Positions 1-8,184 are shown, counted from the stretch's first letter. The stretch: 37,879 nt of DNA from Devosia sp. (GCA_011322005.1 DROE01000098.1:1-37879), one strand, 5' to 3'. The notes: generated by a model not told the origin, from the letters alone. A program made the numbers and translations.

Positions 1-745
1 CTTCCGCACGCATCAGATGCAACAACACACCGGGGTCGATGGCTCCGCTCCTTGTGGCCATCACCAGCCCGTCCATGGGCGAAAACCCCATGCTTGTCGC
101 CACCCCCTTGCCATCAACAATGGCACAAAGGCTGGAGCCGGCCCCCAGGTGCAGGGCCAGAACGCGGCGCGGGAGAAGTTCCCCCGTGACCTCGCTGAAA
201 TGTCGCACCAGCGAGGCATAACTCAGCCCGTGAAACCCGTAGCGCCGGATGCCCCGGTTCCGATATTCAGCAGGAATGGCAATGGTCGTTGCCTCTTTGG
301 GGTTGTCCGCATGAAAAGCGGTGTCAAAACAAACCACCTGCGGCAAACCTTTATAGTGGGAGTTCAGGGCATCCATGACTTTGAGGGCAGGAGGATTGTG
401 CAGCGGCGCAAGCTCCGCCGCCCTTTCGATGTCGCCGCGCACATCCGGGGTCAGCAGGGTTGCCGAATTGCGTATTCCCCCGTGCACAACCCTGTGCCCT
501 GCTGCCAAAGGTTCGCCCTCAATGGCATGCGCCCGGAGGAAATCCAGCGCCCTTTCAAGCGCTGCGTGGTGGTTCTGTGCGTCAACGCGCTCTTCTCCGC
601 CCTCCAAAAGCAGTTTTGCGCTGTCCCCGATTGCCGCCACCTGGCCCTGGACCAGCCGTTTTTTCCCAGAACTGTCATAGGCGGCAAATTTCAGGCTTGA
701 GGAGCCGGCATTGAGCGTGAGTATCCAGTCCCGGCCCTGCGCCAT
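1..745 (-). CDS. ackA: Acetate kinase, partial (C-terminus beyond the window)
   Basis: Interconverts acetyl phosphate plus ADP with acetate plus ATP in the cytoplasm. The frame is open from an ATG at 745 to the left window edge, giving the first 248 residues of a family of about 390-400. Visible family features are the N-terminal phosphate-binding motif LTLNAGSSSLKF, the CFDTAFH segment, RYGFHGLSYASL and the LHLGAGSS loop followed by a GFSPMDGL segment. The start lies 9 nt after the xsc stop, so the two genes are almost certainly co-transcribed. By context it removes the acetyl phosphate made by Xsc and conserves it as ATP; many taurine operons carry phosphotransacetylase (pta) here instead. 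Propionate kinase (same family) cannot be excluded from sequence alone. Confidence 0.9.
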   Translation of the reverse strand, partial: MAQGRDWILTLNAGSSSLKFAAYDSSGKKRLVQGQVAAIGDSAKLLLEGGEERVDAQNHHAALERALDFLRAHAIEGEPLAAGHRVVHGGIRNSATLLTPDVRGDIERAAELAPLHNPPALKVMDALNSHYKGLPQVVCFDTAFHADNPKEATTIAIPAEYRNRGIRRYGFHGLSYASLVRHFSEVTGELLPRRVLALHLGAGSSLCAIVDGKGVATSMGFSPMDGLVMATRSGAIDPGVLLHLMRAE

Positions 746-754
746 TGCCTGTCC

Positions 755-2533
755 TCAAAGCACCTTTTGCGGTCGCATGTCGGCGGCATTGATGCCTGCC
801 ACCACCACCGGGCTGGTCATGGCGTCGCGCCGGAAAGGTTCGCCCATTTCCTGATTGAGCATCACCTCGATGAACGTGGTTTTGTTGTCAACCATCTGAG
901 AGGTGACCGCCACATTCAGGGCTTCTGTCAATTCCTCCATGCTGGTGGCCACAACGCCGTTGACACCGCACGCCTGCGCAATGCCCGCATAAGAGACGTT
1001 ATAGTCCAGTTCGGTGCCGACAAAATTGTCGTTGTACCACAGCGTGGTGTTGCGCTTTTCGGCCCCCCACTGGTAGTTGCGGAAGATAACCATGGTGATC
1101 CCCGGCCACTCATCCCGGCCACAGGCCGTCATCTCGTTCATGGAGATGCCAAAGGCCCCGTCCCCGGCAAAGCCCACGACCGGGGTATCCCTGCACCCGA
1201 TTTTTGCTCCCAGAATTGCCGGAAAACTGTACCCGCACGGCCCGAACAGACCCGGTGCCAGATATTTGCGGCCTGTCTCAAATGTCGGATAGGCGTTGCC
1301 GATGGCGCAGACATTACCGATGTCGGAGGAGATTATCGCCTCGCGGGGCAGCGCCGCCTGAATGGCCCGCCATGCCTGACGCGGAGACATCAGGTTTGGC
1401 TTTTCCGCCCGTGCCCGCCGGTTCCAGTCTGTGCCCGCATCATCCTCCTCATGGTTCATCGAGGTCAGGGCCTGGGCCCATGCCGATTTGGTCTGTGCTA
1501 TGGTTTCACGCCTCCGGGTGCGCCCCCTGTCTCCGGCATCCGGCGACAGGCGGGTCAGAATTTGTGAAGCAACCAGCGCCGCGTCCCCCACGATGCCCAC
1601 ATCCACCGGCTTGGTCAGCCCGATACGGTCGGCATTGATGTCCACCTGAATGATTTTTGCGCCCTGGGGCCAATAATCAATGCCATAGCCGGGCAGGGTG
1701 GAAAACGGATTGAGCCTTGTGCCCAGCGCCAGCACCACGTCAGCTTTTGAAATCAGCTCCATCGCCGCCTTGGAGCCATTATAGCCCAGCGGCCCTGCAA
1801 ACAGCGGGTGGGAGCCGGGAAAGGCATCATTGTGCTGATAGCCACAGCACACCGGCGCATCCAGACGCTCCGCCAGCTCTTTTGAGGCTTCAATTGCCCC
1901 CCCGATGACCACACCGGCACCGTTCAGAATAACGGGAAACTCCGCTTGCGAGAGCAGTTCTGCTCCCTTTTCTATGGCGTTCGGACCGCCCGAGGGGCGC
2001 TCGAATTCCACTATCTGGGGCAGGTCGATGTCGATGACTTTGGTCCACATATCACGGGGCACATTGATTTGGGCCGGAGCCGAAAGCCTCTTTGCTTTCA
2101 TGATCACACGGTTGAGAACTTCCGCCACGCGGGAGGGGTCGCGCAACTCCTCCTGATAGGCAACGCAATCGGCAAACATGCGCATCTGTTCCACTTCCTG
2201 AAAGCCCCCCTGACCGATGGTCTTGTTTGCCGCCTGCGGCGTGACCAGCAACATCGGCGTGTGATTCCAGAACGCAGTTTTGATCGGGGTAACCAGATTG
2301 GCAATTCCGGGCCCGTTCTGGGCTATTGCCAGACACATTTTTCCCGAAGCGCGGGTAAATCCGTCCGCCATCATCCCGCTGTTATATTCGTGGGCGCAGT
2401 CCCAGAAACTGATGCCGGCCGCGGGAAAATTATCAGAAATAGGCATGAATGCCGAGCCGATTATGCCAAAGGCATTGTCAATACCGTGCATCTGCAGCAC
2501 TTTGATGAAGGCTTCTTCTGTGGTCATTTTCAT
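755..2533 (-). CDS. xsc: Sulfoacetaldehyde acetyltransferase
   Basis: Thiamine-diphosphate enzyme that cleaves sulfoacetaldehyde with phosphate to sulfite and acetyl phosphate, the desulfonation step of taurine breakdown. The 592-residue product matches the usual Xsc length of about 590-600. An N-terminal TPP pyrimidine-binding domain carries the conserved Glu in HEYNSGMMADGF, a central domain follows, and the C-terminal TPP domain has the metal/diphosphate motif GDGAF (Asp458) with a downstream Asn. Start chosen at 2533 (MKMTTEEAF), because the reading frame upstream (to 2587) is not family-like and a G-rich Shine-Dalgarno-like stretch lies just before it; the ATG two codons later is possible. 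It heads an operon with ackA and is preceded by two TauR boxes at 2618-2650. The GC-rich coding sequence looks native. Confidence 0.96.
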   Translation of the reverse strand: MKMTTEEAFIKVLQMHGIDNAFGIIGSAFMPISDNFPAAGISFWDCAHEYNSGMMADGFTRASGKMCLAIAQNGPGIANLVTPIKTAFWNHTPMLLVTPQAANKTIGQGGFQEVEQMRMFADCVAYQEELRDPSRVAEVLNRVIMKAKRLSAPAQINVPRDMWTKVIDIDLPQIVEFERPSGGPNAIEKGAELLSQAEFPVILNGAGVVIGGAIEASKELAERLDAPVCCGYQHNDAFPGSHPLFAGPLGYNGSKAAMELISKADVVLALGTRLNPFSTLPGYGIDYWPQGAKIIQVDINADRIGLTKPVDVGIVGDAALVASQILTRLSPDAGDRGRTRRRETIAQTKSAWAQALTSMNHEEDDAGTDWNRRARAEKPNLMSPRQAWRAIQAALPREAIISSDIGNVCAIGNAYPTFETGRKYLAPGLFGPCGYSFPAILGAKIGCRDTPVVGFAGDGAFGISMNEMTACGRDEWPGITMVIFRNYQWGAEKRNTTLWYNDNFVGTELDYNVSYAGIAQACGVNGVVATSMEELTEALNVAVTSQMVDNKTTFIEVMLNQEMGEPFRRDAMTSPVVVAGINAADMRPQKVL

Positions 2534-2589
2534 GGACGGTGTCCCCCCGGGGATTGAACGCGGTTGCTTAAGCCAGTCTGGCCGCAATT

Positions 2590-2606
2590 GCTTGTATGAT
2601 GCAAGC
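2590..2606. repeat. Short inverted repeat GCTTG-N7-CAAGC in the xsc promoter
   Basis: Five-base arms, 2590-2594 and 2602-2606, sit between the TauR boxes and the xsc start. On the minus strand the region includes CATACA at 2598-2593, about 20 nt past the proximal TauR box, a plausible -10 element. Function is inferred from position only. Confidence 0.3.
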
Positions 2607-2617
2607 CACTGTACGCG

Positions 2618-2650
2618 TTAGGTCCAGAACGAAAGGAAATTTAAGTCCAG
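2618..2650 (-). promoter_or_regulatory. Pair of TauR boxes upstream of xsc
   Basis: Read on the minus strand, 2650-2641 is CTGGACTTAA and 2627-2618 is CTGGACCTAA: two direct repeats 23 bp apart, pointing toward xsc and ending 85 nt before its start codon. Repeats of this sequence are known (recalled from work on Rhodobacter capsulatus TauR) as the binding site of the MocR-type activator TauR. The same pair with the same 23-bp spacing occurs before the aminotransferase gene at 4203-4235, which makes chance very unlikely. Confidence 0.85.
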
Positions 2651-2660
2651 TTTTGGAGCG

Positions 2661-2720
2661 AGAGCACTTCTAGGCCGAATTGAAGCAATTTGGCTGAGGT
2701 TCCGACCCTAGAAGTGTTCT
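2661..2720. repeat. Long palindromic element between tauR and xsc
   Basis: Arms 2661-2674 (AGAGCACTTCTAGG) and 2707-2720 (CCTAGAAGTGTTCT) pair over 14 bp with one G-T, around a 32-nt loop that itself has AATTG-aag-CAATT. The right arm overlaps the tauR stop codon (2719-2721). No T-run follows on either strand, so a classical intrinsic terminator is not convincing. It may fold at the tauR mRNA 3' end or be a copy of a dispersed intergenic repeat. Confidence 0.55.
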
Positions 2721-4188
2721 ATACCGTTAGTTCGTGCATGGCCCGGGCAATCAGGGCGATGCCCTGAGGGATTTGTTCCTTTGAAATCGAGGAATAGGCC
2801 AGCCGGAAAAAGTGTTTTGGCGCGTTGCCGCCCTCAAAAAACACACCTCCCGGTTCAATCAACACCCCCCTGGCCGCCAGTTGCGCCGCCAGAACATCCC
2901 CATCGAGACCCCCCGGCCCCTCAATCCAGAAGCTGGAGCCGCCAAATCCCGCGCTGCCGGCGATTTTCAGCCCCGCCTTGCGCAACGCCCTGTCCATTAC
3001 CCTGCGTCGTTCATGCAGAGCCGAACGCATGCTTTTCATCATCGCATCATAATGGCCCAGCCCCAGAAAATTGGCCGTTGTCCTTTGCATGTGCCCCGGC
3101 GGGTGGCGCAGCACCATGGAGCGCAAAGCCCGCGCTTCGCGGATAAAGGCCTCAGAACCCACCAGATAGCCAAGCCGCAGACCCGGAAACAGCGATTTGG
3201 AAAAACTGCCCACATAAACGACCCGGCCATGCTCATCCAGGGACTTCAGCGCCGGGGAGGGGGCTTTGAGAAAACTCATCTCGAACTCATAATCGTCCTC
3301 AACGATGAGAAAATCATTCCTGGCCGACAGCTCCAGCAGTTCAAAGCGCCGCGCCATGGGCATGGTTATGGCCGTGGGGCACTGGTGGCTGGGTGTCACA
3401 AAAACCACCTCGCACCCATCAGGAATTGCGCCCGGAACCAGCCCGTCCTCATCAATGTCGATGGGAAAACGCTCGCATCCACAATGTTCAAGCACGCTGC
3501 GCAGACCCGGATATCCCGGATTTTCGTAAGCGGCGACCGAGCCGGTCTTCAACAGGATTTGCGCCACCATCCACAAGGCGTTCTGCGCGCCCACCGTCAC
3601 CAGAATCTGCTCGGGACGTGCCAGAATTCCCCGCCGGGGCAGGGTGTGCCGGGCGATGAATTTGACAAGTTCGGGATCGTCGCGCTCAGCATGGTCGGAG
3701 GTCAGGCTGTCAAACTCGCGTTTTCCCAGCGCCTGATGGGCACACAGGCGCCAGTTCGCCTGATTGAACAGTGCCGGGTCCGGCTGACCATAGACAAATG
3801 GATAGGGATATTGCCGCCAGCTGCTTGTTTTTTCCACCAGCCTGTCGCCGGAAAACCTGCGCTTTATCGCCCGTATCCAGTCTACATTATCCCCCTCATT
3901 GCCCTTTTGGCTTGCACTGAGGAGCGGTGCCGGGGCGGTTCTGGAGACGAAATAGCCCGAACGCGCCGCGCTTTGCACATAGTCGTCGCCCACCAGTTCG
4001 TTGTAGGCCAGCGTTACCGTTATGCGCGAAACTCCCAGATGGGCGGCGAGCCGACGCGAAGAGGGCAGCTTTTCCCCCGGCGCGAAGCGGCCCGAAAGAA
4101 TAGCCGAGGCGACGATCTGGCGAATCTGGCTTTGCAGGGAACCCTGAAAAGTCCGGTCCAGAAAAAACACGTCTTCAGCCAGCGGCAA
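2719..4188 (-). CDS. tauR: MocR/GntR-family transcriptional regulator TauR
   Basis: A 489-residue MocR-type regulator: an N-terminal GntR winged helix-turn-helix (about residues 14-80, containing LSSRRLAAHLGVSR-like helices and the SGYFV wing) joined to a fold-type I aminotransferase-like domain (about 125-485). The PLP lysine is retained at Lys331 in the SFSKSLFPG motif. The family activates taurine genes (tpa, xsc) in response to taurine, probably through PLP chemistry. It lies between xsc and the divergent aminotransferase, and four matching TauR boxes flank it; the boxes at 4203-4235 begin 15 nt upstream of its start codon, so autoregulation is likely. Start at 4188 gives the normal N-terminus. 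Assignment as TauR rather than another MocR rests on context plus the boxes. Confidence 0.93.
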   Translation of the reverse strand: MPLAEDVFFLDRTFQGSLQSQIRQIVASAILSGRFAPGEKLPSSRRLAAHLGVSRITVTLAYNELVGDDYVQSAARSGYFVSRTAPAPLLSASQKGNEGDNVDWIRAIKRRFSGDRLVEKTSSWRQYPYPFVYGQPDPALFNQANWRLCAHQALGKREFDSLTSDHAERDDPELVKFIARHTLPRRGILARPEQILVTVGAQNALWMVAQILLKTGSVAAYENPGYPGLRSVLEHCGCERFPIDIDEDGLVPGAIPDGCEVVFVTPSHQCPTAITMPMARRFELLELSARNDFLIVEDDYEFEMSFLKAPSPALKSLDEHGRVVYVGSFSKSLFPGLRLGYLVGSEAFIREARALRSMVLRHPPGHMQRTTANFLGLGHYDAMMKSMRSALHERRRVMDRALRKAGLKIAGSAGFGGSSFWIEGPGGLDGDVLAAQLAARGVLIEPGGVFFEGGNAPKHFFRLAYSSISKEQIPQGIALIARAMHELTV

Positions 4189-4202
4189 TTCATTCTCCCG
4201 AT

Positions 4203-4235
4203 CTGGACTTATTTCGCAACCTTAACTGGATGTAA
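4203..4235 (+). promoter_or_regulatory. Pair of TauR boxes in the tauR/aminotransferase intergenic region
   Basis: CTGGACTTAT at 4203-4212 and CTGGATGTAA at 4226-4235 are direct repeats spaced 23 bp, oriented toward the aminotransferase and ending 77 nt before its ATG. A TAATGT hexamer at 4256-4261 lies about 21 nt beyond the proximal box and could be the -10 element, the same geometry as at xsc. The proximity to the tauR start (4188) suggests that the same site represses or controls tauR. Confidence 0.8.
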
Positions 4236-4311
4236 GAGAAGCCGGTGCCGCCACCTAATGTCAACCGGCAACTACCCCCTGTCATCCGGCCTCTCACAGG
4301 AGAACCAGACA

Positions 4312-5631
4312 ATGGCCCACAGCGCAAAGACCAATTCTCTGGAGGAATTCTGGGTTCCCTTCACCGACAATCGGGAATTCAAGGCCGCTCCGCGCCTGAT
4401 AACAAAGGGCGAAGGCCTCTACATGACGGACCAGAACGGTGGCCGGCTGATAGATGGCTCCTCCGGCCTGTTTTGCTGTCCTGCGGGTCATTGCCACCCA
4501 AAGATTGTAAGTGCCGTGCATCAGGCCATGCTCCAGACCACGTTCGTTTCCTCCTTTGGCACTTCACATCCGCTTTCTTTTGCGCTGGCCGAGCGGGTGG
4601 CCCGGCTGTTGCCCGAACAGTTCAAACACATATTTTTTGTCAATTCCGGTTCCGAAGCCGTGGACACTGCGCTTAAAATGGTTATGGCCTATCACTCCGC
4701 CCTGGGCCGCGACCGCACGCGTTTTGTCAGCCGTGAGCGCGCCTATCACGGGGTAAACATGGGCGGCGTGTCCCTGTCGGGAATGGTGAACAACCGCAAG
4801 GCTTTCCCCTCCGTTTTGCCCAATGTGGTGCTGATGCGCCACACCTGGAGTAAGGACGAGTTGTTCGTGCGCGGCCAGCCGGAGACGGGGGCCGAGCTTG
4901 CCGATGACCTGCAACGCATGGTCGACACCTATGGCGCACAGAGCATCGCCGCCTGTTTTGTCGAGCCCGTGGCCGGTTCCACCGGCGTGCTGGTTCCCCC
5001 CAAAGGTTATCTGGAGCGCCTGCGCCGGATTTGCGACAAAAATGATATTCTGCTGGTCTTTGACGAAGTGATTACCGGTTTTGGCCGCATTGGCGGAAAG
5101 TTTGCTTCAGACAGGTTTTCAGTGACCCCCGATATCATCACCATGGCCAAGGCCCTGACCAACGGCTCCATCCCCATGGGAGCGGTGGCCGCCAGCGACA
5201 GGGTCTATGACACGATTTTGGATGCTGCCGCCCCCGGCACAATCGAATTTTTTCACGGCTACACCTATTCCGGCCACCCCGCCGCCTGTGCCGCCGGTCT
5301 TGCCGCCCTTGAAGTCTATGAAGAAGAAGCGCTGTTCCAAAGGGCGGCCGACCTCTCGGACTATTTTCTCGACGCGGTCTTTTCCCTCAAAGGCCACCCC
5401 AAAATCCGCGACATTCGCGGCATCGGTTCTGTTGCCGGTATCGAGTTGGTCTCGAACGGCAAACCCGGCCAGCGCGGCACCCAGATGCAAAAGGAGTTGT
5501 TCTGGAATGGCATGCACGTGAAATTCACCGGTGATGCGGCAATCCTTGCGCCCATGTTTATCGCTGAAAAGAGCCACATCGATGAAATACTCGACAAGTT
5601 TGCAAAAACTCTGAACGGGCTTGTAGTTTAG
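4312..5631 (+). CDS. tpa: Class III aminotransferase, probable taurine--pyruvate aminotransferase
   Basis: PLP-dependent omega-aminotransferase of 439 residues. By position it moves the amino group of taurine to pyruvate, giving sulfoacetaldehyde (the Xsc substrate) and alanine. Family marks: VNSGSEAVDTALKM near residue 110, RAYHGVNMGG, DEVITGFGR, the PLP lysine Lys280 in MAKALTNG, and the HGYTYSGHP substrate/phosphate loop. Start at 4312 follows a good Shine-Dalgarno (CAGGAGAA at 4297-4304); the open frame upstream, back to 2812, is antisense to tauR. From memory the sequence is closer to omega-amino-acid/beta-alanine:pyruvate transaminases (N-terminal WVPFTDNREF, GHPLSFALAE-like motifs) than to the classic Bilophila-type Tpa, so the true substrate could also be hypotaurine or beta-alanine. 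The two TauR boxes favour taurine. Confidence 0.88.
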   Translation: MAHSAKTNSLEEFWVPFTDNREFKAAPRLITKGEGLYMTDQNGGRLIDGSSGLFCCPAGHCHPKIVSAVHQAMLQTTFVSSFGTSHPLSFALAERVARLLPEQFKHIFFVNSGSEAVDTALKMVMAYHSALGRDRTRFVSRERAYHGVNMGGVSLSGMVNNRKAFPSVLPNVVLMRHTWSKDELFVRGQPETGAELADDLQRMVDTYGAQSIAACFVEPVAGSTGVLVPPKGYLERLRRICDKNDILLVFDEVITGFGRIGGKFASDRFSVTPDIITMAKALTNGSIPMGAVAASDRVYDTILDAAAPGTIEFFHGYTYSGHPAACAAGLAALEVYEEEALFQRAADLSDYFLDAVFSLKGHPKIRDIRGIGSVAGIELVSNGKPGQRGTQMQKELFWNGMHVKFTGDAAILAPMFIAEKSHIDEILDKFAKTLNGLVV

Positions 5632-5738
5632 CGGGCAAAGGGAATGGTCAAACCTGTGGCAGACTGTGTGTGGGACTTTTGGTTCCGCTCGGTGCCACTG
5701 CATGCCATGCTTCCCTTTTGTTCCTATTCTCAAACTTT

Positions 5739-5767
5739 TTGACTTGACGTCAAAGCCCTGCAAATCT
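5739..5767 (+). promoter_or_regulatory. Candidate promoter of tRNA-Pro
   Basis: TTGACT (5739-5744) and the overlapping TTGACG (5744-5749) are good -35 hexamers; the former has AAATCT (5762-5767) 17 bp downstream as a weak -10. The tRNA begins 17 nt later. TGACGTCA at the -35 is also a small palindrome. Confidence 0.4.
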
Positions 5768-5783
5768 AGGACTTCGGGCCAGT

Positions 5784-5860
5784 CGGGGCGTAGCGCAGCC
5801 TGGTAGCGCATCTGTCTGGGGGACAGAGGGTCGTAGGTTCAAATCCTGCCGCTCCGACCA
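5784..5860 (+). tRNA. tRNA-Pro, anticodon GGG
   Basis: A 77-nt cloverleaf can be folded: acceptor CGGGGCG with CGCTCCG (one G-T pair), D-arm with AGCCTGGTAGCGCA, anticodon stem TCTGT/ACAGA around loop CTGGGGG (anticodon GGG, reading CCC and CCU), T-arm GTAGGTTCAAATCCTGC, discriminator A and an encoded CCA at 5858-5860. It is followed at once by a run of six T, which fits an intrinsic end. Confidence 0.96.
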
Positions 5861-5904
5861 TTTTTTCAACCTTTCATAGCTTGCGCTTTCGCGGAGCAAT
5901 TGCC

Positions 5905-6875
5905 ATGCGCCCCCAAATCGTTGAAGCGTCTTTGAACCGCTGGCCCGGGCTGGCAGGGGCCACGGCACGCCTCATAAACCTGTCTGAAAACATACATTTC
6001 TGCTTGAGCAACCAGGTGGACAAAAAACGGTGCTCCGGGTGCACCGTCCCGGTTACCATTCCCTTACAGCCATCAACAGCGAGCTTGCGTGGATGGCGGC
6101 GCTGCGCAACGAAACCGGACTTGTTACCCCCATGGCATTGCCCGGAAATGACGGAGCGCTGGTTCAGTCTGTTGATGCGGGCAAGGGGGAAATGCGTTTT
6201 GCAGTACTGTTCGCGTTTGAGGAAGGCACAGAACCCGAGCAGGGCGCCAGCCTTGTTGCGTCTTTCAGACAACTCGGTGTGCTGGCGGCAAACTGCCATG
6301 CCCACGCCGAGCGCTGGGCCTTGCCGGAGGGATTTACCCGACTGACTTGGGACGCGGACACGATTTTGAGCCCCGATGCGCACTGGGGCGACTGGCGCGA
6401 TGGCCCCGGGGTCAGGGGCGAAATCCCTGAAGTGCTGAGCCGGGGCGAAAAGGCCATACGGGCAAAACTGTCCGGCTATGGCAAGGGAGCGGACCGGTTC
6501 GGCATAATCCATGCGGACATGCGACTGGCCAACCTGCTGGTTGATGATGGCCAGACCAAGCTGATTGACTTTGACGATTGCGGCTTTGGCTGGTTTGCCT
6601 ATGATTTTGCCGCCGCAATTTCCTTCTTTGAAGATAGTGAACTGGTGCCGGACCTGCTTGCTGGCTGGCTTGCCGGTTACAAAACCGTTCGCGGGTTCAG
6701 CGAAGCGGATCTTGGGATCATGGACACCATGGTCTTGTTGCGCCGCTATGCGCTTCTTGCCTGGATTGGCTCGCACCACGAAACCGAACTTGCAGCAAAC
6801 CTCAAAGACAGTTTTGCCGCAGGCACGGCTGGTTTGGCAGAGCGCTATCTTTCCGACGGAAAAATTGTACGCTAA
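5905..6875 (+). pseudogene. APH-family phosphotransferase, frameshifted
   Basis: Homologue of the aminoglycoside phosphotransferase/homoserine-kinase-II-like fold (about 323 residues if repaired). The first frame (ATG 5905, starting MRPQIVEAS) runs through LINLSENIHFCLS into VDKK and is lost at the A6 run 6022-6027; the rest continues in the next frame (VLRVHRPGYHS) to 6875. One added A, or a -1 slip, restores DKKTVLRVH exactly. The C-terminal part holds the kinase catalytic motif HADMRLANLL and the metal-binding IDFDDCG, so the second fragment is otherwise intact. Substrate unknown. It ends tail to tail with the polymerase gene, stop codons overlapping by 4 bp. Either a recent mutation, a homopolymer sequencing error or slippage; the sequence cannot decide. 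Confidence 0.75.
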
Positions 6876-8161
6876 ATCAGCGCTCCGCGCCTTGTGCGCT
6901 GCTCTTGCGTCACGCGTTTATATCCCGTTGTCACGCCCCAGATCATGCCGGTCACCAGAAAATAGTGGCGCCAGTGGTCGGTGTCGATAATTGCTGATTC
7001 AAGCACCAGGGGCACATAGACCGCAACCAGCGGAATAAGCAAAAGCCGGTTTGGGGAAGAGCGCAAAAGCGTGCCAAGGGCGCGTCTGAGCGTCATCCAC
7101 ACCAACGCGTAATATGCCAGCCCGCCACCCCAGCCATAGGCATGCAGCACGTTGACATAGGTATTGTGGGGTTCCTCGACAATGCGCAGATTTCGGAACT
7201 CGAGCGGCCCGATGCCCCAGGGGTTGTTCAATGCCAATTCAAACGCATAGGCCTGCCGTCCGAAACGGCCTGTGGAGCCTGAATCATAATTCTGCACCAG
7301 GCTGGCGCGTTCCATGAACAGCGCCCGCACATCGTCGATACTGAGCAGGGCCACCAGCGCCAGGATGAGAACTGCCGCGCCAAGCATGGCCAGCACCATC
7401 ATGCGCGCCCTGTCCCTGACATTGGCCTCCAGAACAAAACAAAGCACAAAAACCAAAGCCGAGGAAATCAACATATATCCCCAGGCGGCCCGCGAAAAAG
7501 ACACAAAGATACCAATGAACAGGATGCCGTAAATGATGGCTGAGATGACGGCGCGCTTTCCGGTGTCCAGCAGCGCCTTTTGCAGCGCAAACACCGCCGG
7601 AACGATGATGAAGGGTGCAAAAACATTGGGGTCCTTGAAAGTCGAGCGCACCCGGGAATTTTCGATTAACTGGCCAAAATCAGGGATGATGCGCAGATAG
7701 GCCAGAGTGCCGATGATGGTGGCAAACAGGGCAACCGCCGTATAGGCATTCATCATGCCCCGAAGCCGCAAGTGGGGAGCGTCAGCCACATAGTTGGCCG
7801 CAAACCAGGCCGTAAACCAAAGGTAGACCGTGACAATCACATAGATCATGGCCTGATAGACCGGCTGGAAGCTCACCTGAAATGCCCCGATGAGGGCGAA
7901 TGGGGTAAACAGCACCATAAGCGTGAACAGGGGCTGGTTGGCCCGGTGAATGCCAACCCCGGCCAGGACGGCGACCGGCAGAACCAGGAAAAACAGAACC
8001 TCGTACGGGGAGGGATCAATCAGAATGATGCCGCCGGAAAACACCCATAAGCCCACAAGCGGACCCAGCCACTTTCCGGCCGCAAAAAAAAGCGCGCTTT
8101 GTCTTGGAACCGGTAAGCCAGGTCGAGAACCGGCTGTTGCCGTTGCGGAGGCGTTTTGCAT
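6872..8161 (-). CDS. O-antigen ligase/Wzy-type polysaccharide polymerase
   Basis: A 429-residue integral inner-membrane protein with about 10-12 hydrophobic segments and, in the C-terminal half, the Wzy_C/WaaL-type periplasmic loop (NPWGIGPLEFRN, then EEPHNTYVNVLHAYG with the conserved HN). Such proteins join repeat units made on undecaprenyl phosphate into long chains in the periplasm. It is the last gene of the minus-strand polysaccharide operon, 23 nt after the phosphoglycosyltransferase. Family is clear; whether it polymerises or ligates cannot be told, but a polymerase role fits an exopolysaccharide locus. Comparable to HfsC of holdfast loci in role. Confidence 0.87.
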   Translation of the reverse strand: MQNASATATAGSRPGLPVPRQSALFFAAGKWLGPLVGLWVFSGGIILIDPSPYEVLFFLVLPVAVLAGVGIHRANQPLFTLMVLFTPFALIGAFQVSFQPVYQAMIYVIVTVYLWFTAWFAANYVADAPHLRLRGMMNAYTAVALFATIIGTLAYLRIIPDFGQLIENSRVRSTFKDPNVFAPFIIVPAVFALQKALLDTGKRAVISAIIYGILFIGIFVSFSRAAWGYMLISSALVFVLCFVLEANVRDRARMMVLAMLGAAVLILALVALLSIDDVRALFMERASLVQNYDSGSTGRFGRQAYAFELALNNPWGIGPLEFRNLRIVEEPHNTYVNVLHAYGWGGGLAYYALVWMTLRRALGTLLRSSPNRLLLIPLVAVYVPLVLESAIIDTDHWRHYFLVTGMIWGVTTGYKRVTQEQRTRRGALI

Positions 8162-8184
8162 CTGGCCGGCCCTGGTTGAGGCGG

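Noticed and set aside
767..1567. 266-codon plus-strand frame opposite xsc
   Set aside because: Antisense shadow without recognisable domains.
2812..4311. Long plus-strand open frame upstream of and continuous with the aminotransferase
   Set aside because: It is antisense to tauR, has no family similarity, and the aminotransferase has its own Shine-Dalgarno and ATG at 4312.
6022..6028. AAAAAAC as a classical -1 programmed frameshift heptamer
   Set aside because: The zero frame is AAA-AAA-C, not A-AAA-AAC, and no stimulatory structure was seen; slippage remains possible but not the canonical signal.
5874..6779. 301-codon minus-strand frame opposite the phosphotransferase
   Set aside because: Shadow of a high-GC gene; the plus strand carries HADMRLANLL and IDFDDCG kinase motifs.
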